From the NCBI GenBank assembly GCA_041487355.1, contig JBGPND010000013.1, positions 1 through 51,491 of the forward strand: a DNA stretch of 51,491 nt, written 5' to 3'. This document shows, in pieces, positions 7,496-17,400 of the stretch. A program made the translations under genes and the position numbers. Numbering within the stretch: position 1 is the stretch's first letter; every line of letters begins with the position of its first letter. Below the pieces are notes generated by a model. The model saw only the letters and a program-made list of their open reading frames with translations, was not told the DNA's origin and made no database searches. The stretch is from JAMXLO01 sp041487355 (GTDB lineage Bacteria > Pseudomonadota > Alphaproteobacteria > Acetobacterales > Acetobacteraceae).

Positions 7496-9507
7496 TCTCC
7501 CCGCCCGGAAAATGCGAGCACCTGATCGAGCCGCCGGTCGGTCTTGAGATTCTGCACCCGCGCCGCTGCGCCGCGCTTCTCCGCGGAACGCTGCGCAATC
7601 CATTTCAGTACCCCGAAGATGAAACCAGGGACCCAGGCTCCTGCTGCGACCAGCTTGCGGATGAAGCTCGTCGCGCGGGCAGCGTAAACCGTGTAGATCT
7701 CATCTTCCAGTGAGACAATCGCCTCGCAGCTCCCGCGGTCACCCTGCCGCGCGCAGCGTCCGAACAACTGGCGATCGATGCGTCGGGACTCGTGGTACTC
7801 CGTAAGCATTACATGCAGCCCCCCGAGCGGTGCGACGCCCGGTCCCAGACGGATGTCGGTGCCGCGACCGGCCATGTTGGTCGCCACGGTGACGCGCGCG
7901 GGCTCGCCAGCCTGGGACACTATGTCGGCCTCAGTGTCGTCCTGCTTGGCGTTCAGCAATGCATGGTCGATGCCACGCGCATTGAGTATCGCGCTGATTT
8001 CTTCGGATGCGCCAACGGATCGTGTGCCGATCAGCACGGGGCGGTCTTCGCGCATTGCGAGCTGCTCGACCCGATCTGCCACAAGCCGCCACTTGTCCGC
8101 CTGCGTGACACAGATCCGCGGCGGATGATAGCGGCGCTGGGATGGCCGATGCAGCGGAATGCGGACGACATCGAGGCCATAGACCGACCTGATCTCTCGC
8201 GCGACCTCACGTGCCGTGCCGGTCATGCCCGACAGCCGGACGTAGCGACGGAACAGCCGCTGATAGGTCAGGCGCGCCAATGTTTCGCGCCGCTCGGTCG
8301 GTTCGCAGCCCTCCTTCACCTCGATGAGCTGGTGCAGCCCACGTTCCCAGGACCGATCCGGCATCACGCGGCCTGTCGATTCATCGACGATCTGCACCGT
8401 CCCATCCGCGACAACATATTGCTGATCGCGCTTGAACAAAATCTGCGCGGTCAACGCCTGCGTCACGAGTTCCTCGCGGGCGCGGGTCGATGTCCATACG
8501 CCGCCAAGGTTGGCACACAGCGCGGCGATGCTGGCACGTCCGCTGTCTTCCAGCGTAATGCTGCGTTCGGCCAGCTCGATCCGAAAATCGTCGCCCGGCG
8601 TCAGGCCGCTCGCGATCGCAAGCGCCTGTTCGCACTGCTCTTTCTCGTCGAGCGATCCCGTCGTTGCGGACAGGATCAGCGGCGTGCGGGCTTCATCGAT
8701 GAACACGCTGTCGGCTTCGTCGACGATGCCGAAATGCAGTCCCCGCAGGACCAGTTCGCTGTCGCGCGCCGCACCGCCCCGCAGCCGCTCGATCGCGAGG
8801 TGCAACCGGCTGCTGCGTTGGCTCAGCGCGACGCCGTCGCGCAGATAGTCGAATGCCAGCTCCTTGTTGGTGCAGTATGCAATCGATTTCGCATAGGCCT
8901 GCTGCCGATCCGGACGCGGCATACCCTGAATAACCGCGCCGACGCTCAGACCGAGGAACTCATAGAGCGGCCGCATTTCCTGCGCGTCACGTTCGGCGAG
9001 ATAGTCGTTCACCGTGATCACGTGAACCGGGTAACCGGCCAACGCCACCGTGCTGGCCGGCAGCGTCGCGGCGAATGTCTTGCCTTCACCCGTCGCCATC
9101 TCGACCAGCCGGCCCCGCAGCAGGGCCCATCCGGCCATCAACTGCGACTCATAGTGGCGATATCCCATGGTCCGGGATGCCGCCTCCATGATCAGAGCAA
9201 AGCACTCGCCGACCAGCGGCGTTGCGAACCCGTCCTGCCGCAGCCGCAAGCGCATCCCCCGCGCCGCGGCGGCCAGTACAGAGTCGCTGGCCGCACGCAT
9301 TGTGCGTTCATGCTGCTGGACCTGCGGCACGATCGCCCGCAGCGACCGCGCTGGATCGCGAACCATGGCGCGCAGCGGCCTGATGGTCGACGCCAACAGG
9401 AATTCGGCGGCGCGGTCATGCAATCCAGGCAGACGATCCGAGCGCTCAGCGTAAGGCCTGCCGGCTGCGAGTTCCGCTCCGGCCGACAGAATTGACGCCT
9501 TAGACAC
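7492..9507 (-). CDS. SecA-like preprotein translocase ATPase, short form
   Basis: 671 residues from GTG 9507, which overlaps the M50-HlyD stop by 8 bp. SecA DEAD motor signatures are present: Walker A MATGEGKT (137-144), NDYLAERDAQEM (166-177), Walker B VDEADSVFIDEARTPLI (262-278), MTGTA (about 428-432) and motif V TNMAGRGTDIRLG (543-555). Motif VI is altered: QLFGRCARQGD where housekeeping SecA has QLRGRAGRQGD. Only about 80 residues follow it, so much of the usual helical scaffold, wing and zinc-binding C-tail of a ~850-900-residue SecA seems to be missing. The position in the adaptor operon argues for a specialised accessory ATPase that powers export of the giant protein. The housekeeping SecA must be elsewhere. 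Confidence 0.88.
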   Translation of the reverse strand: MSKASILSAGAELAAGRPYAERSDRLPGLHDRAAEFLLASTIRPLRAMVRDPARSLRAIVPQVQQHERTMRAASDSVLAAAARGMRLRLRQDGFATPLVGECFALIMEAASRTMGYRHYESQLMAGWALLRGRLVEMATGEGKTFAATLPASTVALAGYPVHVITVNDYLAERDAQEMRPLYEFLGLSVGAVIQGMPRPDRQQAYAKSIAYCTNKELAFDYLRDGVALSQRSSRLHLAIERLRGGAARDSELVLRGLHFGIVDEADSVFIDEARTPLILSATTGSLDEKEQCEQALAIASGLTPGDDFRIELAERSITLEDSGRASIAALCANLGGVWTSTRAREELVTQALTAQILFKRDQQYVVADGTVQIVDESTGRVMPDRSWERGLHQLIEVKEGCEPTERRETLARLTYQRLFRRYVRLSGMTGTAREVAREIRSVYGLDVVRIPLHRPSQRRYHPPRICVTQADKWRLVADRVEQLAMREDRPVLIGTRSVGASEEISAILNARGIDHALLNAKQDDTEADIVSQAGEPARVTVATNMAGRGTDIRLGPGVAPLGGLHVMLTEYHESRRIDRQLFGRCARQGDRGSCEAIVSLEDEIYTVYAARATSFIRKLVAAGAWVPGFIFGVLKWIAQRSAEKRGAAARVQNLKTDRRLDQVLAFSGRGE

Positions 9508-11647
9508 TGAACCGCGAGAGGAAGAGGAGCCGAACAGCGCGGTACCACTGCACAGAGAGCGGCTCCTCCTCATGTTCGAACCGCACATATACCCGCTGAC
9601 CAAATTGGTTGATCGGGCCGCTGTCGATGAGCTCCACATCGAACTGAAACATGCGCTGCAGCGCCTTGGCGCCCTTGGTCTCACGCGGATCGGTGGCTAT
9701 CTCTCCGCCACCGTCGGTCGCGAGCGCACGACTGGGCAAAAATTCCTCGCCACCAGGCACGGCGCGGATGATCCGCCCCTTGATGCTAGTGTCCGGCCTG
9801 TCCACCATACGGACCCGCACGCGATCCGTGGCCTCCCGCACCCGGTCGATCGCATCCTGCGGCACGACAACACGTGCCAACGTCTCGCCACTGCCGATGA
9901 CGTAGGCCAGAAGGTCGCCCTTCTTGTAGTACCTGCCGAACATGTCGCCCATCTGCGGAGCGATGAAGATCCCGTCTGTGTTGGCGCGGACGATCGCCTC
10001 TGAGGCACGCTGCCGTATCATCGCAAGCGCGGCCCTTTCCTGCGTCAGTTTATCCTGCGCCATCTGGGCCTTGGCCCGATCGGACACGATCTCGGCTGCG
10101 TAGGTTGCCTCCCACTCGTCCACCCGCGCCTGAGCGATCCGAAGCTGTGCGTCCAACAGCGGATCGCTGCATTTTATCAATGCATCGCCCTTCGCGACCC
10201 GGCTGCCAGGCTGCACCAGAAATTCGACGAGGAAGCTGTTGGCGCCGGCACGAACCAGCGACTGCTCCGACAACCAGACGACGCCTTCAGCATAGGTATG
10301 ATAGGGGACCGGCACGAACAGCAATAACGCGACGACGGCCCACACGATCCCCAGACTGATCGCGATGGCACGCGATCGCCGGCGGCGCAGACGGGGACTG
10401 TTGGTCAGATGCCGGATGCCTCGGATGATCGGCAGGACCGCCATGGCGAAAACTGCCCACATCGCCAGCACGACTCCGATGACGAAGAAGCGGCCCGCGA
10501 TGAACAGCGCGATGAACACCGTCACCAGAACGCGGTAGACCGACGCCGCCGCTCCGTAGAACACGAACCACGCCTTCTCCGAGCGGGACGCATCGGGCGG
10601 GTCCATGTCACGGACGCCCAACAGATAGCGCTCGAACAAGTAAGACCAGTAGCGAAGCGATCGCGCCGCCAGATTCGGTATCTCGGTCAGGTCGGCCAGA
10701 ATGTAATACGCGTCGTAGCGCAGCAGCGGATTTCCGTTGAAGATCAATGTTGAGACGCCGGCTATCACCATCACGTTGTACAAACCGGCGCGCACGATGC
10801 CTGGCTCGACCAGCAGCCACAGGTAAAATGCCAGGGCTGCGATGAACAGTTCGACCGCCACGCCGGCGGCACCGACCATCGCCCGCTTGTATTTCGACCT
10901 GAACGTAGTTGCGGCAGAAGCCTCGACATACGGCACTGGCAGCAGGACCAGCAGAATGACCCCTAGATCATGCACCTCGCCCCCGCCGGCCTTGGTCGCC
11001 GTGGCATGTCCCATCTCATGGAATGCCTTGAGGATCGGAAACACCATGTAGAGAGCAAACAGATTGTCGACCGCCAGCACGCGATCGCTGAAGTTGTGGC
11101 TCAGTTCCGGCCAGTGCGGCAGGATCAGGAAGATCGCCGGCAGCACCACGACCAGCCAGAGCATGGCCCCCCAACGGCTCCAGATCAGACTGATCAGCCC
11201 CGGAAAGCGGTTCAGGAGCGCATCGGGGTCCCACAGCGGAATCCGGATCGCCATCGGATTTCCAAACGACCGGCGATTGCGCGCCCGCACTTCCCGCTCA
11301 CCGCGAGCGAACAGTTCCGCCACGTCCGGCGTGACGTCGCTCTGCAGCAGGTCGGCGGCGTGGAGCTGACCCAGAAGGTGGATCATCTCGTCCTGGGTCG
11401 GCGCATTCTCCCCGAGATGCTTGTTCGCGATTTCCCACAATTCGCCAACGCTTCGGTTTCCGTCCATCAGCGCGATGACAAGACGCGCCGACGGGGTGAA
11501 ACGGTTGATACGGCCTGACGCCGGATCCTGCAGCAGGTACCAAACGCGCGACCGATAACGGTGCCGATGCAGGCGGGCATGCGAGCGCAGCTTCGGCTTG
11601 AGATCGGCGACCCGGTACCAAAGGCTGCTCAGCAGTGGCGTTGGCAT
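9500..11647 (-). CDS. PqqD-like / M50 site-2 protease / HlyD adaptor fusion
   Basis: 715 residues from ATG 11647, with AGGA 9 bp upstream. Three parts are visible. Residues ~28-108 look like a PqqD winged helix (RVWYLLQDPASGRINRF, then SVGELWEIANK). Residues ~155-430 are multi-pass membrane with an intact M50 zinc site: HEMGH at 210-214 and NPLLRYDAYY (306-315) giving the third ligand Asp312. Residues ~435-650 are an HlyD-type barrel-sandwich/coiled-coil adaptor (FLVQPGSRVAKGDALIKC and its return half GDMFGRYYKKGDLLAYVIG). The family sits in the inner membrane with the adaptor in the periplasm. It lies 31 bp after the GAF-HlyD gene and overlaps the SecA-like gene. The likely job is recognition and passage of the giant protein, with or without proteolysis. 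Confidence 0.85.
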   Translation of the reverse strand: MPTPLLSSLWYRVADLKPKLRSHARLHRHRYRSRVWYLLQDPASGRINRFTPSARLVIALMDGNRSVGELWEIANKHLGENAPTQDEMIHLLGQLHAADLLQSDVTPDVAELFARGEREVRARNRRSFGNPMAIRIPLWDPDALLNRFPGLISLIWSRWGAMLWLVVVLPAIFLILPHWPELSHNFSDRVLAVDNLFALYMVFPILKAFHEMGHATATKAGGGEVHDLGVILLVLLPVPYVEASAATTFRSKYKRAMVGAAGVAVELFIAALAFYLWLLVEPGIVRAGLYNVMVIAGVSTLIFNGNPLLRYDAYYILADLTEIPNLAARSLRYWSYLFERYLLGVRDMDPPDASRSEKAWFVFYGAAASVYRVLVTVFIALFIAGRFFVIGVVLAMWAVFAMAVLPIIRGIRHLTNSPRLRRRRSRAIAISLGIVWAVVALLLFVPVPYHTYAEGVVWLSEQSLVRAGANSFLVEFLVQPGSRVAKGDALIKCSDPLLDAQLRIAQARVDEWEATYAAEIVSDRAKAQMAQDKLTQERAALAMIRQRASEAIVRANTDGIFIAPQMGDMFGRYYKKGDLLAYVIGSGETLARVVVPQDAIDRVREATDRVRVRMVDRPDTSIKGRIIRAVPGGEEFLPSRALATDGGGEIATDPRETKGAKALQRMFQFDVELIDSGPINQFGQRVYVRFEHEEEPLSVQWYRAVRLLFLSRFSV

Positions 11648-11678
11648 CGCACCGCGTCCTGCCGCGTATCCCGCGCCG

Positions 11679-13547
11679 TCACGGGAGTTCTTTCCATGCC
11701 CAGGACCTCAGCCAATCAACCAGGCTGTGCGTCCATATCCAGATCAGTTTCCGATCGCCGATGGTAACCTTGCCAACACCTTCCATTCCCGGGCGCACGC
11801 GATCGGACGGTGTCTCCAGATGCGCCTCCACGCGGAAGTAATTGCGCCCCTCCTGCTGCGTCGATACCGGCGTAATCTGCTGGACCGAGAAGTCCATACG
11901 CTGGTCCGACAGGCCGGACAGTGTCAGTTCACCGGTCTGGCCGATATCGAGGATGGCGATGTCGCGTTCATCGACCTCGAGTATCAAGCGATAGGCGTCC
12001 AACGGCGCGATCTGGAAGAGGAGCTTGCCCTGCTCGACCGGCGTGCCGAGCAATTGGCTCAAATCACCCGAAACGACGACACCCTCGAACGGTGCGAGCA
12101 GCGTTGCCCGCGACAGCTTGTCGCTGATCAGCGCGATCTGCGCCTCGGTCTGCGCGACCTGTGCCGCAAGCACCATCATCGATCCGCGATCCTGCACCGC
12201 CAGCGCCTGGCGATGCTTTCGCTGCGTCTGCTCCCGCTCCGAAATCAACCGCGTGTATTCCAGCTTCAGATCGCGGTCGTCCAGGCGACACAGAACCTGA
12301 CCATTCTGCACGGTATCACCGGCGCGGACAAAGCTCTGGGCGATATGGCCGTCGAACGGCGCGACCGCGGCGCGCTGCACAGCGCCTTCGACAACCGTCT
12401 TCGCCGCCACCCGATAGGTGCCGTTCACGACGGAGAAGAAGACCACAATGCCAACGGCGATTAGTGCGACCAATTTGACGCCTGGATGGCGAGGTCCGAA
12501 CAGGATCTGCGCCTTGTCCCGGATCCCTTCGCGCAATCGCCGCACTGTGCCGCGTTCGTTGTCGCGCTTCAGCGCAAGGATCGGACCGAGCAAGCCAGCG
12601 ACGGTCTTGCAAAGCTCGACCATCTCTTTGTCAAAGATGTCGCCGCTGCCGCGCTCAAGCGTCAGCGCGCCGAATACCTGACCATCTTCCAGCAGCGGCA
12701 CCGAACAGACGGCGACATCCTTCAATTCGCGCGCAAGTTCGGCGTGCGCGACTGCACCGAGTTCGTCATCGTCGCGCGGCGGGTACACCAGTGTCGCATC
12801 CAGATCGAGCACTTCGTCCATCGCGTCGCCAATGAGCCGGACGAGGCTCATCTTCGCGTCGAACGTGGCTGTGTGCGAAATGGCCTCGATCTCGATGCTG
12901 CCCGACTTCTCGAAGCCGATGCTGACACGGTCGCATTTCAGCCGCGCGGACAGTTCGTTGACCACCGCCAGCGTCGAGGGCACCAGACGACGCTCCTGGA
13001 CAGCGGTCGCGACAATATCCATCGCCAGTGCCAGCCGCGCATTGCTCGCTTCCTTCTCCTCCAGTTCGCGCTGGCGGAACTGGTCGACAAGCCAGGCGCT
13101 GGCCCAATGCAATAGGCGCAGGGCGCGCTGCAGAGCGATTTCCGGGCCAGGCGCAACATCGAGAACCACCGCGCCGTGGAGAACACCGGACACTTCGATC
13201 GGGTATCCGATATGGGACGGCTGGTCGCGCCCGGGCGGTGAGGTTCCGTCAGCAGCTGCAACGACCCCGCGCCGCTCGCTCAGCGCCCGTTCCGCCGCTG
13301 GGCTGAGATACTGCAGGTCGCGCGACGCGTCCGGCCACATCGCTGCCGGGACAAATGCGCCATCCTGATCGGGCCCGAGAAGCAGCAGCGCACCGTTCAC
13401 GCGGTCGATCTGGGTGCACAGGATGGCGAGCCAGCTGGAATAGAATTCCGTCCGGTCACGCGCCGCCGAGAACCGAGCCCATGCGACTGACTCGGCGCGC
13501 GCCAGATCCTCGGTCGCCAACGCGAAAATCGACGCGGTGGAGGCCAT
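11679..13547 (-). CDS. GAF-domain / HlyD periplasmic adaptor fusion
   Basis: 622 residues. The N-terminal ~350 residues are cytosolic and GAF-like: a first divergent module at ~25-150 and a clearer one at ~170-325 (CDRVSIGFEKSGS, VCSVPLLEDGQVFGALTLER). A single transmembrane helix follows at ~357-376 (KLVALIAVGIVVFFSVVNG). An HlyD/RND-type membrane-fusion module comes next, with VAPFDGHIAQSFVRAGDTV at ~395-413, a hairpin around 425-490, and APFEGVVVSGDL as the return half. It lies between SapC (26 bp upstream) and the M50-HlyD gene, within one transcription unit. The family is usually an adaptor between inner-membrane pump and outer-membrane channel. The GAF part suggests that assembly is gated by a small ligand or a partner protein; the ligand is unknown. 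Confidence 0.82.
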   Translation of the reverse strand: MASTASIFALATEDLARAESVAWARFSAARDRTEFYSSWLAILCTQIDRVNGALLLLGPDQDGAFVPAAMWPDASRDLQYLSPAAERALSERRGVVAAADGTSPPGRDQPSHIGYPIEVSGVLHGAVVLDVAPGPEIALQRALRLLHWASAWLVDQFRQRELEEKEASNARLALAMDIVATAVQERRLVPSTLAVVNELSARLKCDRVSIGFEKSGSIEIEAISHTATFDAKMSLVRLIGDAMDEVLDLDATLVYPPRDDDELGAVAHAELARELKDVAVCSVPLLEDGQVFGALTLERGSGDIFDKEMVELCKTVAGLLGPILALKRDNERGTVRRLREGIRDKAQILFGPRHPGVKLVALIAVGIVVFFSVVNGTYRVAAKTVVEGAVQRAAVAPFDGHIAQSFVRAGDTVQNGQVLCRLDDRDLKLEYTRLISEREQTQRKHRQALAVQDRGSMMVLAAQVAQTEAQIALISDKLSRATLLAPFEGVVVSGDLSQLLGTPVEQGKLLFQIAPLDAYRLILEVDERDIAILDIGQTGELTLSGLSDQRMDFSVQQITPVSTQQEGRNYFRVEAHLETPSDRVRPGMEGVGKVTIGDRKLIWIWTHSLVDWLRSWAWKELP

Positions 13548-13573
13548 CAGGCATCACCCGCCAGGCACATCCA

Positions 13574-14374
13574 TCAATGGACTTGCGCGGACCCGTTGCC
13601 GCCAGCCGCGACAGGATGCTCGTGCGGCAGTGGTTCAGCCGGCTGCTCAGCATTCTTCTGCAGGACGAGTTCCAGACGGTCGCGCAGCCCGTCGAAGTTC
13701 CGCATCGACTGAAGGTGGAGATAGAGCAGTTCAAGCTCGTCGGTCTTGGCGAGCTCCGCGAGCTTGTCGCCGGGGAGCGCCTTCAGCTTTTCCCGGTTGA
13801 CCGCCATGAAGCCGCCCAGAGACAGCCGTCGGCCGGTTTCGACCGTGACCTGAGCCTGCATTGGCTCCAGCAGATCCAGCTCCCGGATCTTGTTGCAGAA
13901 CCGTTGGGTTCGCATGAATTGGGCTTGGTATTCCTGAAGGAACTTCAGCACGTTGGCGACATAGGGGGATGGGTTGCCATCCTCCGCGAACAGCCGCTGT
14001 CCACGCCCTTCCTGGTTGAAGCCGGGAAACCCCTCATCGACGCAGAGCAGGAAGCGGTCGTCGGACCGCGAGAACACAAAGGGATAGCGGCGAACGAAGG
14101 CCGGGATGTATTTGGCACCCCAGTTGTCGTCCTTCGCCAGGAACAGGTTCTCGTTCCCGCGAACACCAAGAATCACTGCCGGAATCACCTCGCCCTCTGG
14201 GCCCGCAAATACAATGGCATACTCGCCAGCGGCCTGAGGAAACTCGACCGCCATCAAGGGCACCGAGTTGACCTCTCCGCTGAACGCATAATTCGCGCCG
14301 ATTTCAACCGACCAGTCACCGTGCCTGGCCCGTGAAACCGGGACCGCCGCTTTGTAAATCAGAAGCTGAGTCAT
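13574..14374 (-). CDS. SapC family protein
   Basis: 266 residues from ATG 14374, with a strong GGAGAAGG ribosome site about 8 bp upstream. The sequence shows the SapC-family layout: an N-terminal VPVSRARHGDW, then NSVPLMAVEFPQAAGEYAIVF, AVILGVRGNENLFL, YIPAFVRRYPFVFS and CVDEGFPGFN, and a helical C-terminus. No signal peptide or membrane segment is seen, so it is probably cytosolic. The family name comes from Campylobacter S-layer loci. In proteobacteria it is often found next to exported repeat proteins, and a role in their handling is presumed but not established. It sits 77 bp downstream of the giant gene and is followed by the adaptor genes. Confidence 0.85.
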   Translation of the reverse strand: MTQLLIYKAAVPVSRARHGDWSVEIGANYAFSGEVNSVPLMAVEFPQAAGEYAIVFAGPEGEVIPAVILGVRGNENLFLAKDDNWGAKYIPAFVRRYPFVFSRSDDRFLLCVDEGFPGFNQEGRGQRLFAEDGNPSPYVANVLKFLQEYQAQFMRTQRFCNKIRELDLLEPMQAQVTVETGRRLSLGGFMAVNREKLKALPGDKLAELAKTDELELLYLHLQSMRNFDGLRDRLELVLQKNAEQPAEPLPHEHPVAAGGNGSAQVH

Positions 14375-14451
14375 TAACGAACCTTCTCCCTACACACCCT
14401 TACTTTATAGCCCAACTCCATGGCCCAAGGCACGAAATGTCTCGCAGGTTG

Positions 14452-17400
14452 CTAAATCCGAGACGAAACCCCGGGCACCGGCACCTTGATACGGATGCCC
14501 GCATTCGGATTGCGCTTGGTGCCGTCCTGACCGAGATCGTTGATAAAGCTGTCCAGCCAGTCCTGGATGCCAAAAGCGTTCTCGAATGCCACGCCGGCGG
14601 CCGTGCTCGTGAAAGACCCGGTGATCGGGGTGCCCATGAAAGTCCCGACGACAGAGGCCGCATCCGCGCCTTTGCTCCAGTGGATGACGGGTGCTGCCGG
14701 GCTCAGTGAAGGCATTGAATTGGAAACCGGCAAACGGCGAACACCCGCCTGCAGGATCATGCCCGTGACATCCTGGCCAAGGTCCTCCGGGAAGCCCATG
14801 GCGTTGCCCATCTCGTGCAGCACCGTGGTCAACACATCCATCCGCCCAGAAGCCGGGCCGGTATTCTTGGCAACGAAAACGCCGGGCGACAGCAGTCCGG
14901 AGAACTCGTTGTTGTCTGCCGGCGTCCGGTCGATGAACCAGCCCCAGCCTGATGCGTTGCTGTCGATCAGGATCTCGTTGCCGATCGTCACGCCAAGCAA
15001 GCCTTCGGGCAGGTTGCCGACTTCGACGGTGACGCTGTTCAGCGCGGTGAGGCGGGCGTCGTTAGGGCCGAGCGCGTCGGTCCAGAGTTGCACCGCCTCT
15101 GCGACAATCGGTGCCAGCTCGCTGTCCGTGAGAGGTGCGCCGGTACCCGTGGAGGTCGGTGCCGGCCCCGCTTCCATCTGCCAGATCGGCAACGTGCCGG
15201 CCGACAGGTTCACGTCGAAGCTGCCTTGCAGGTTCCCCGGCTGCGGATCGCGCGGACCGCCATGCTGATCGTTCCAGGCCGCGTCACCCTGTACGACCTC
15301 ACCCAGCTCGCCAAACGGCTCACCGCTACGCGCCGGGTCCCCCCCGTGCTGCGCGGCCAAAGTCTGGTCGGCACCATCGCTCTTGGCTACGGCCAGCAGG
15401 AACGCCTGGTTGGCCGGCGACGGTGAGCGAATGACACCGGCGCCACCAAATTTGGAGAACGGCACCAGGTAGCTGTTGAACTCACCAGTCCAATCGACGA
15501 GCCGGTCACCTTCCGTGTTTGAAATCAGCACATCCCGCCCGGCACCGCCGTACGCCAGGTCCTCGTAGGACGGGTTGGTGTCGGTTCCGTTGTTAAGCCC
15601 ACCGTTGGTGTTCAGATTGTCGTCGGCATTGAGCAGATCGTCACCCCAACCGCCGAACAACTGGTCACGGCCGGTGCCGCCAACCGCCCAGTCATTGCCG
15701 AGATCGCCGAAGATCCGATCGTCGCCGTCGGTCGGCACGCCGACATAGGTCGATTGACCCGCGATCCAGTGCGTGTCGATCGGCCCCTCGGTCTGGTCGA
15801 AGTTGAGGATCCAGTTGAAGCCGCTACCGGTCTTCGACAGCCCTCCCGTTGCGGTCAGCAGGATCTTCCGCAGCGGATCGTTCGCATCGTAAAGCGCGAA
15901 CTTCGTGGTCAACGGATTGTAGCCCAGCGGATTGCCGGGATTGAAGGGATGCGCAAAGTCGCTCTCCGTGATCGTTCCTATCTGCGCTCCGGTCGAGTTG
16001 TTGTAGTTGGTGACATAGGACACCGTGGGCGCCTCGGCGCCCGAGATCGCATCGTCGCCCGCTCCACCGTGGATCGAGTCGTTGCCCTGGCCACCATAGA
16101 TGATGTCGTTGGCATTGACGGGGCGGAACAGTGTGTTTTGCGCTGCCGCCGGGTCGAGATTGTCCGGCGTCAGGTCGGCGGTATAGGTCAACATCCCGCT
16201 GACATTGGTGGTCGCGATCAGGAAGTTCGGTCCGTCGCTGACCACCAGGTTGAGCTGCGCCGCCGGGATCGCCGCGATCCCATACAGCGGCTCACCCGCC
16301 GAGCCGTCGCGGCTGGCGAAGATGAGACCATCGTCGCCCAGGATACCGTCATCGCCTGTGCCGCCAGAAATCCAGTCGGCTCCGTAGCCGCCGATGATGG
16401 AGTCGTTCTGGGCATCGCCGAACAGCACGTCGTTGCCGACCTGGCCAAAGATGAAGTCGTCGCCTTTCTCGCCATGGATCTCATCCGCGGCGCCAATGTT
16501 GGTGGCCGCACTCGCCGCGTTGAAGTCAGCCCCGCCCGGCGTGTAGTCGAGCATCTGGGCACCACGCACCACGATCTTCGCCGACGCGCTGTAGTTGTCG
16601 TAGTTGAAGCTGACGTAGTGGTCGGTGGCATCCACGATCCGGTAGATGTCGCCGTTGTCGCCGAGGATCATGTCGGCGTCGTTGGCATGACCGGCGGCGG
16701 ACGCATCGCCGGTGTCGTTGCGTCCGATCGCGGTTCCGGAGCCGCCGAAGATCATGTCGGAACCGTCGGACCGCAGGTTGGCGGTGGTCAGACTGAATAG
16801 GTTGGAGCTGCCCCCGATGATGTCATCCTGGCCCTGGTTGCCGAAGATCGTGTCGTTGCCACCATTGCCTTCGATGTAGTCGCTGCCGTCCGTCGCGGCA
16901 TCGAACGACGGATTGATCATCAGCGCGTTGCTGCCGTCGCGAACCGCGGATACCCGCGCGTTGCCCGTCAGCGAGGTGTCGATCGACCCGTCGCCCTGGA
17001 TGACGTCGTTGCCAAGCTGGCCGAAAATCTGGTCGTCGCCCCCGCCGCCGGCAATATAGTCGCTGCCATAGAGGTTGGCCGCCGTTCCGGTCGCCATGTC
17101 CAGCAGCGTGATCTTGAAGTCGGCCCACAGGGCGGGCCCGTTCGGATCCTGCATCTGCGTGGCACCGTTGATCAGGACCTGCCCGGCCGTCGCGACCGCG
17201 GTGCTGTAAAGCTGCGTTCCGGTCAGTGTTCGGAAGCGCGGGTTGGTCAGGATGCCCAGGTTGGTGGTGCGATCCAGGCTGACGTTGTCGCCAAACACCA
17301 GATCCTTGCCCAGGCCGCCGTCGACGGCATCGTTTCCGGTGCCGCCGGCGAGCACATCGTCACCGCCCTGGCCATAGATCGTGTCGTTGCCGCCCAGGCT

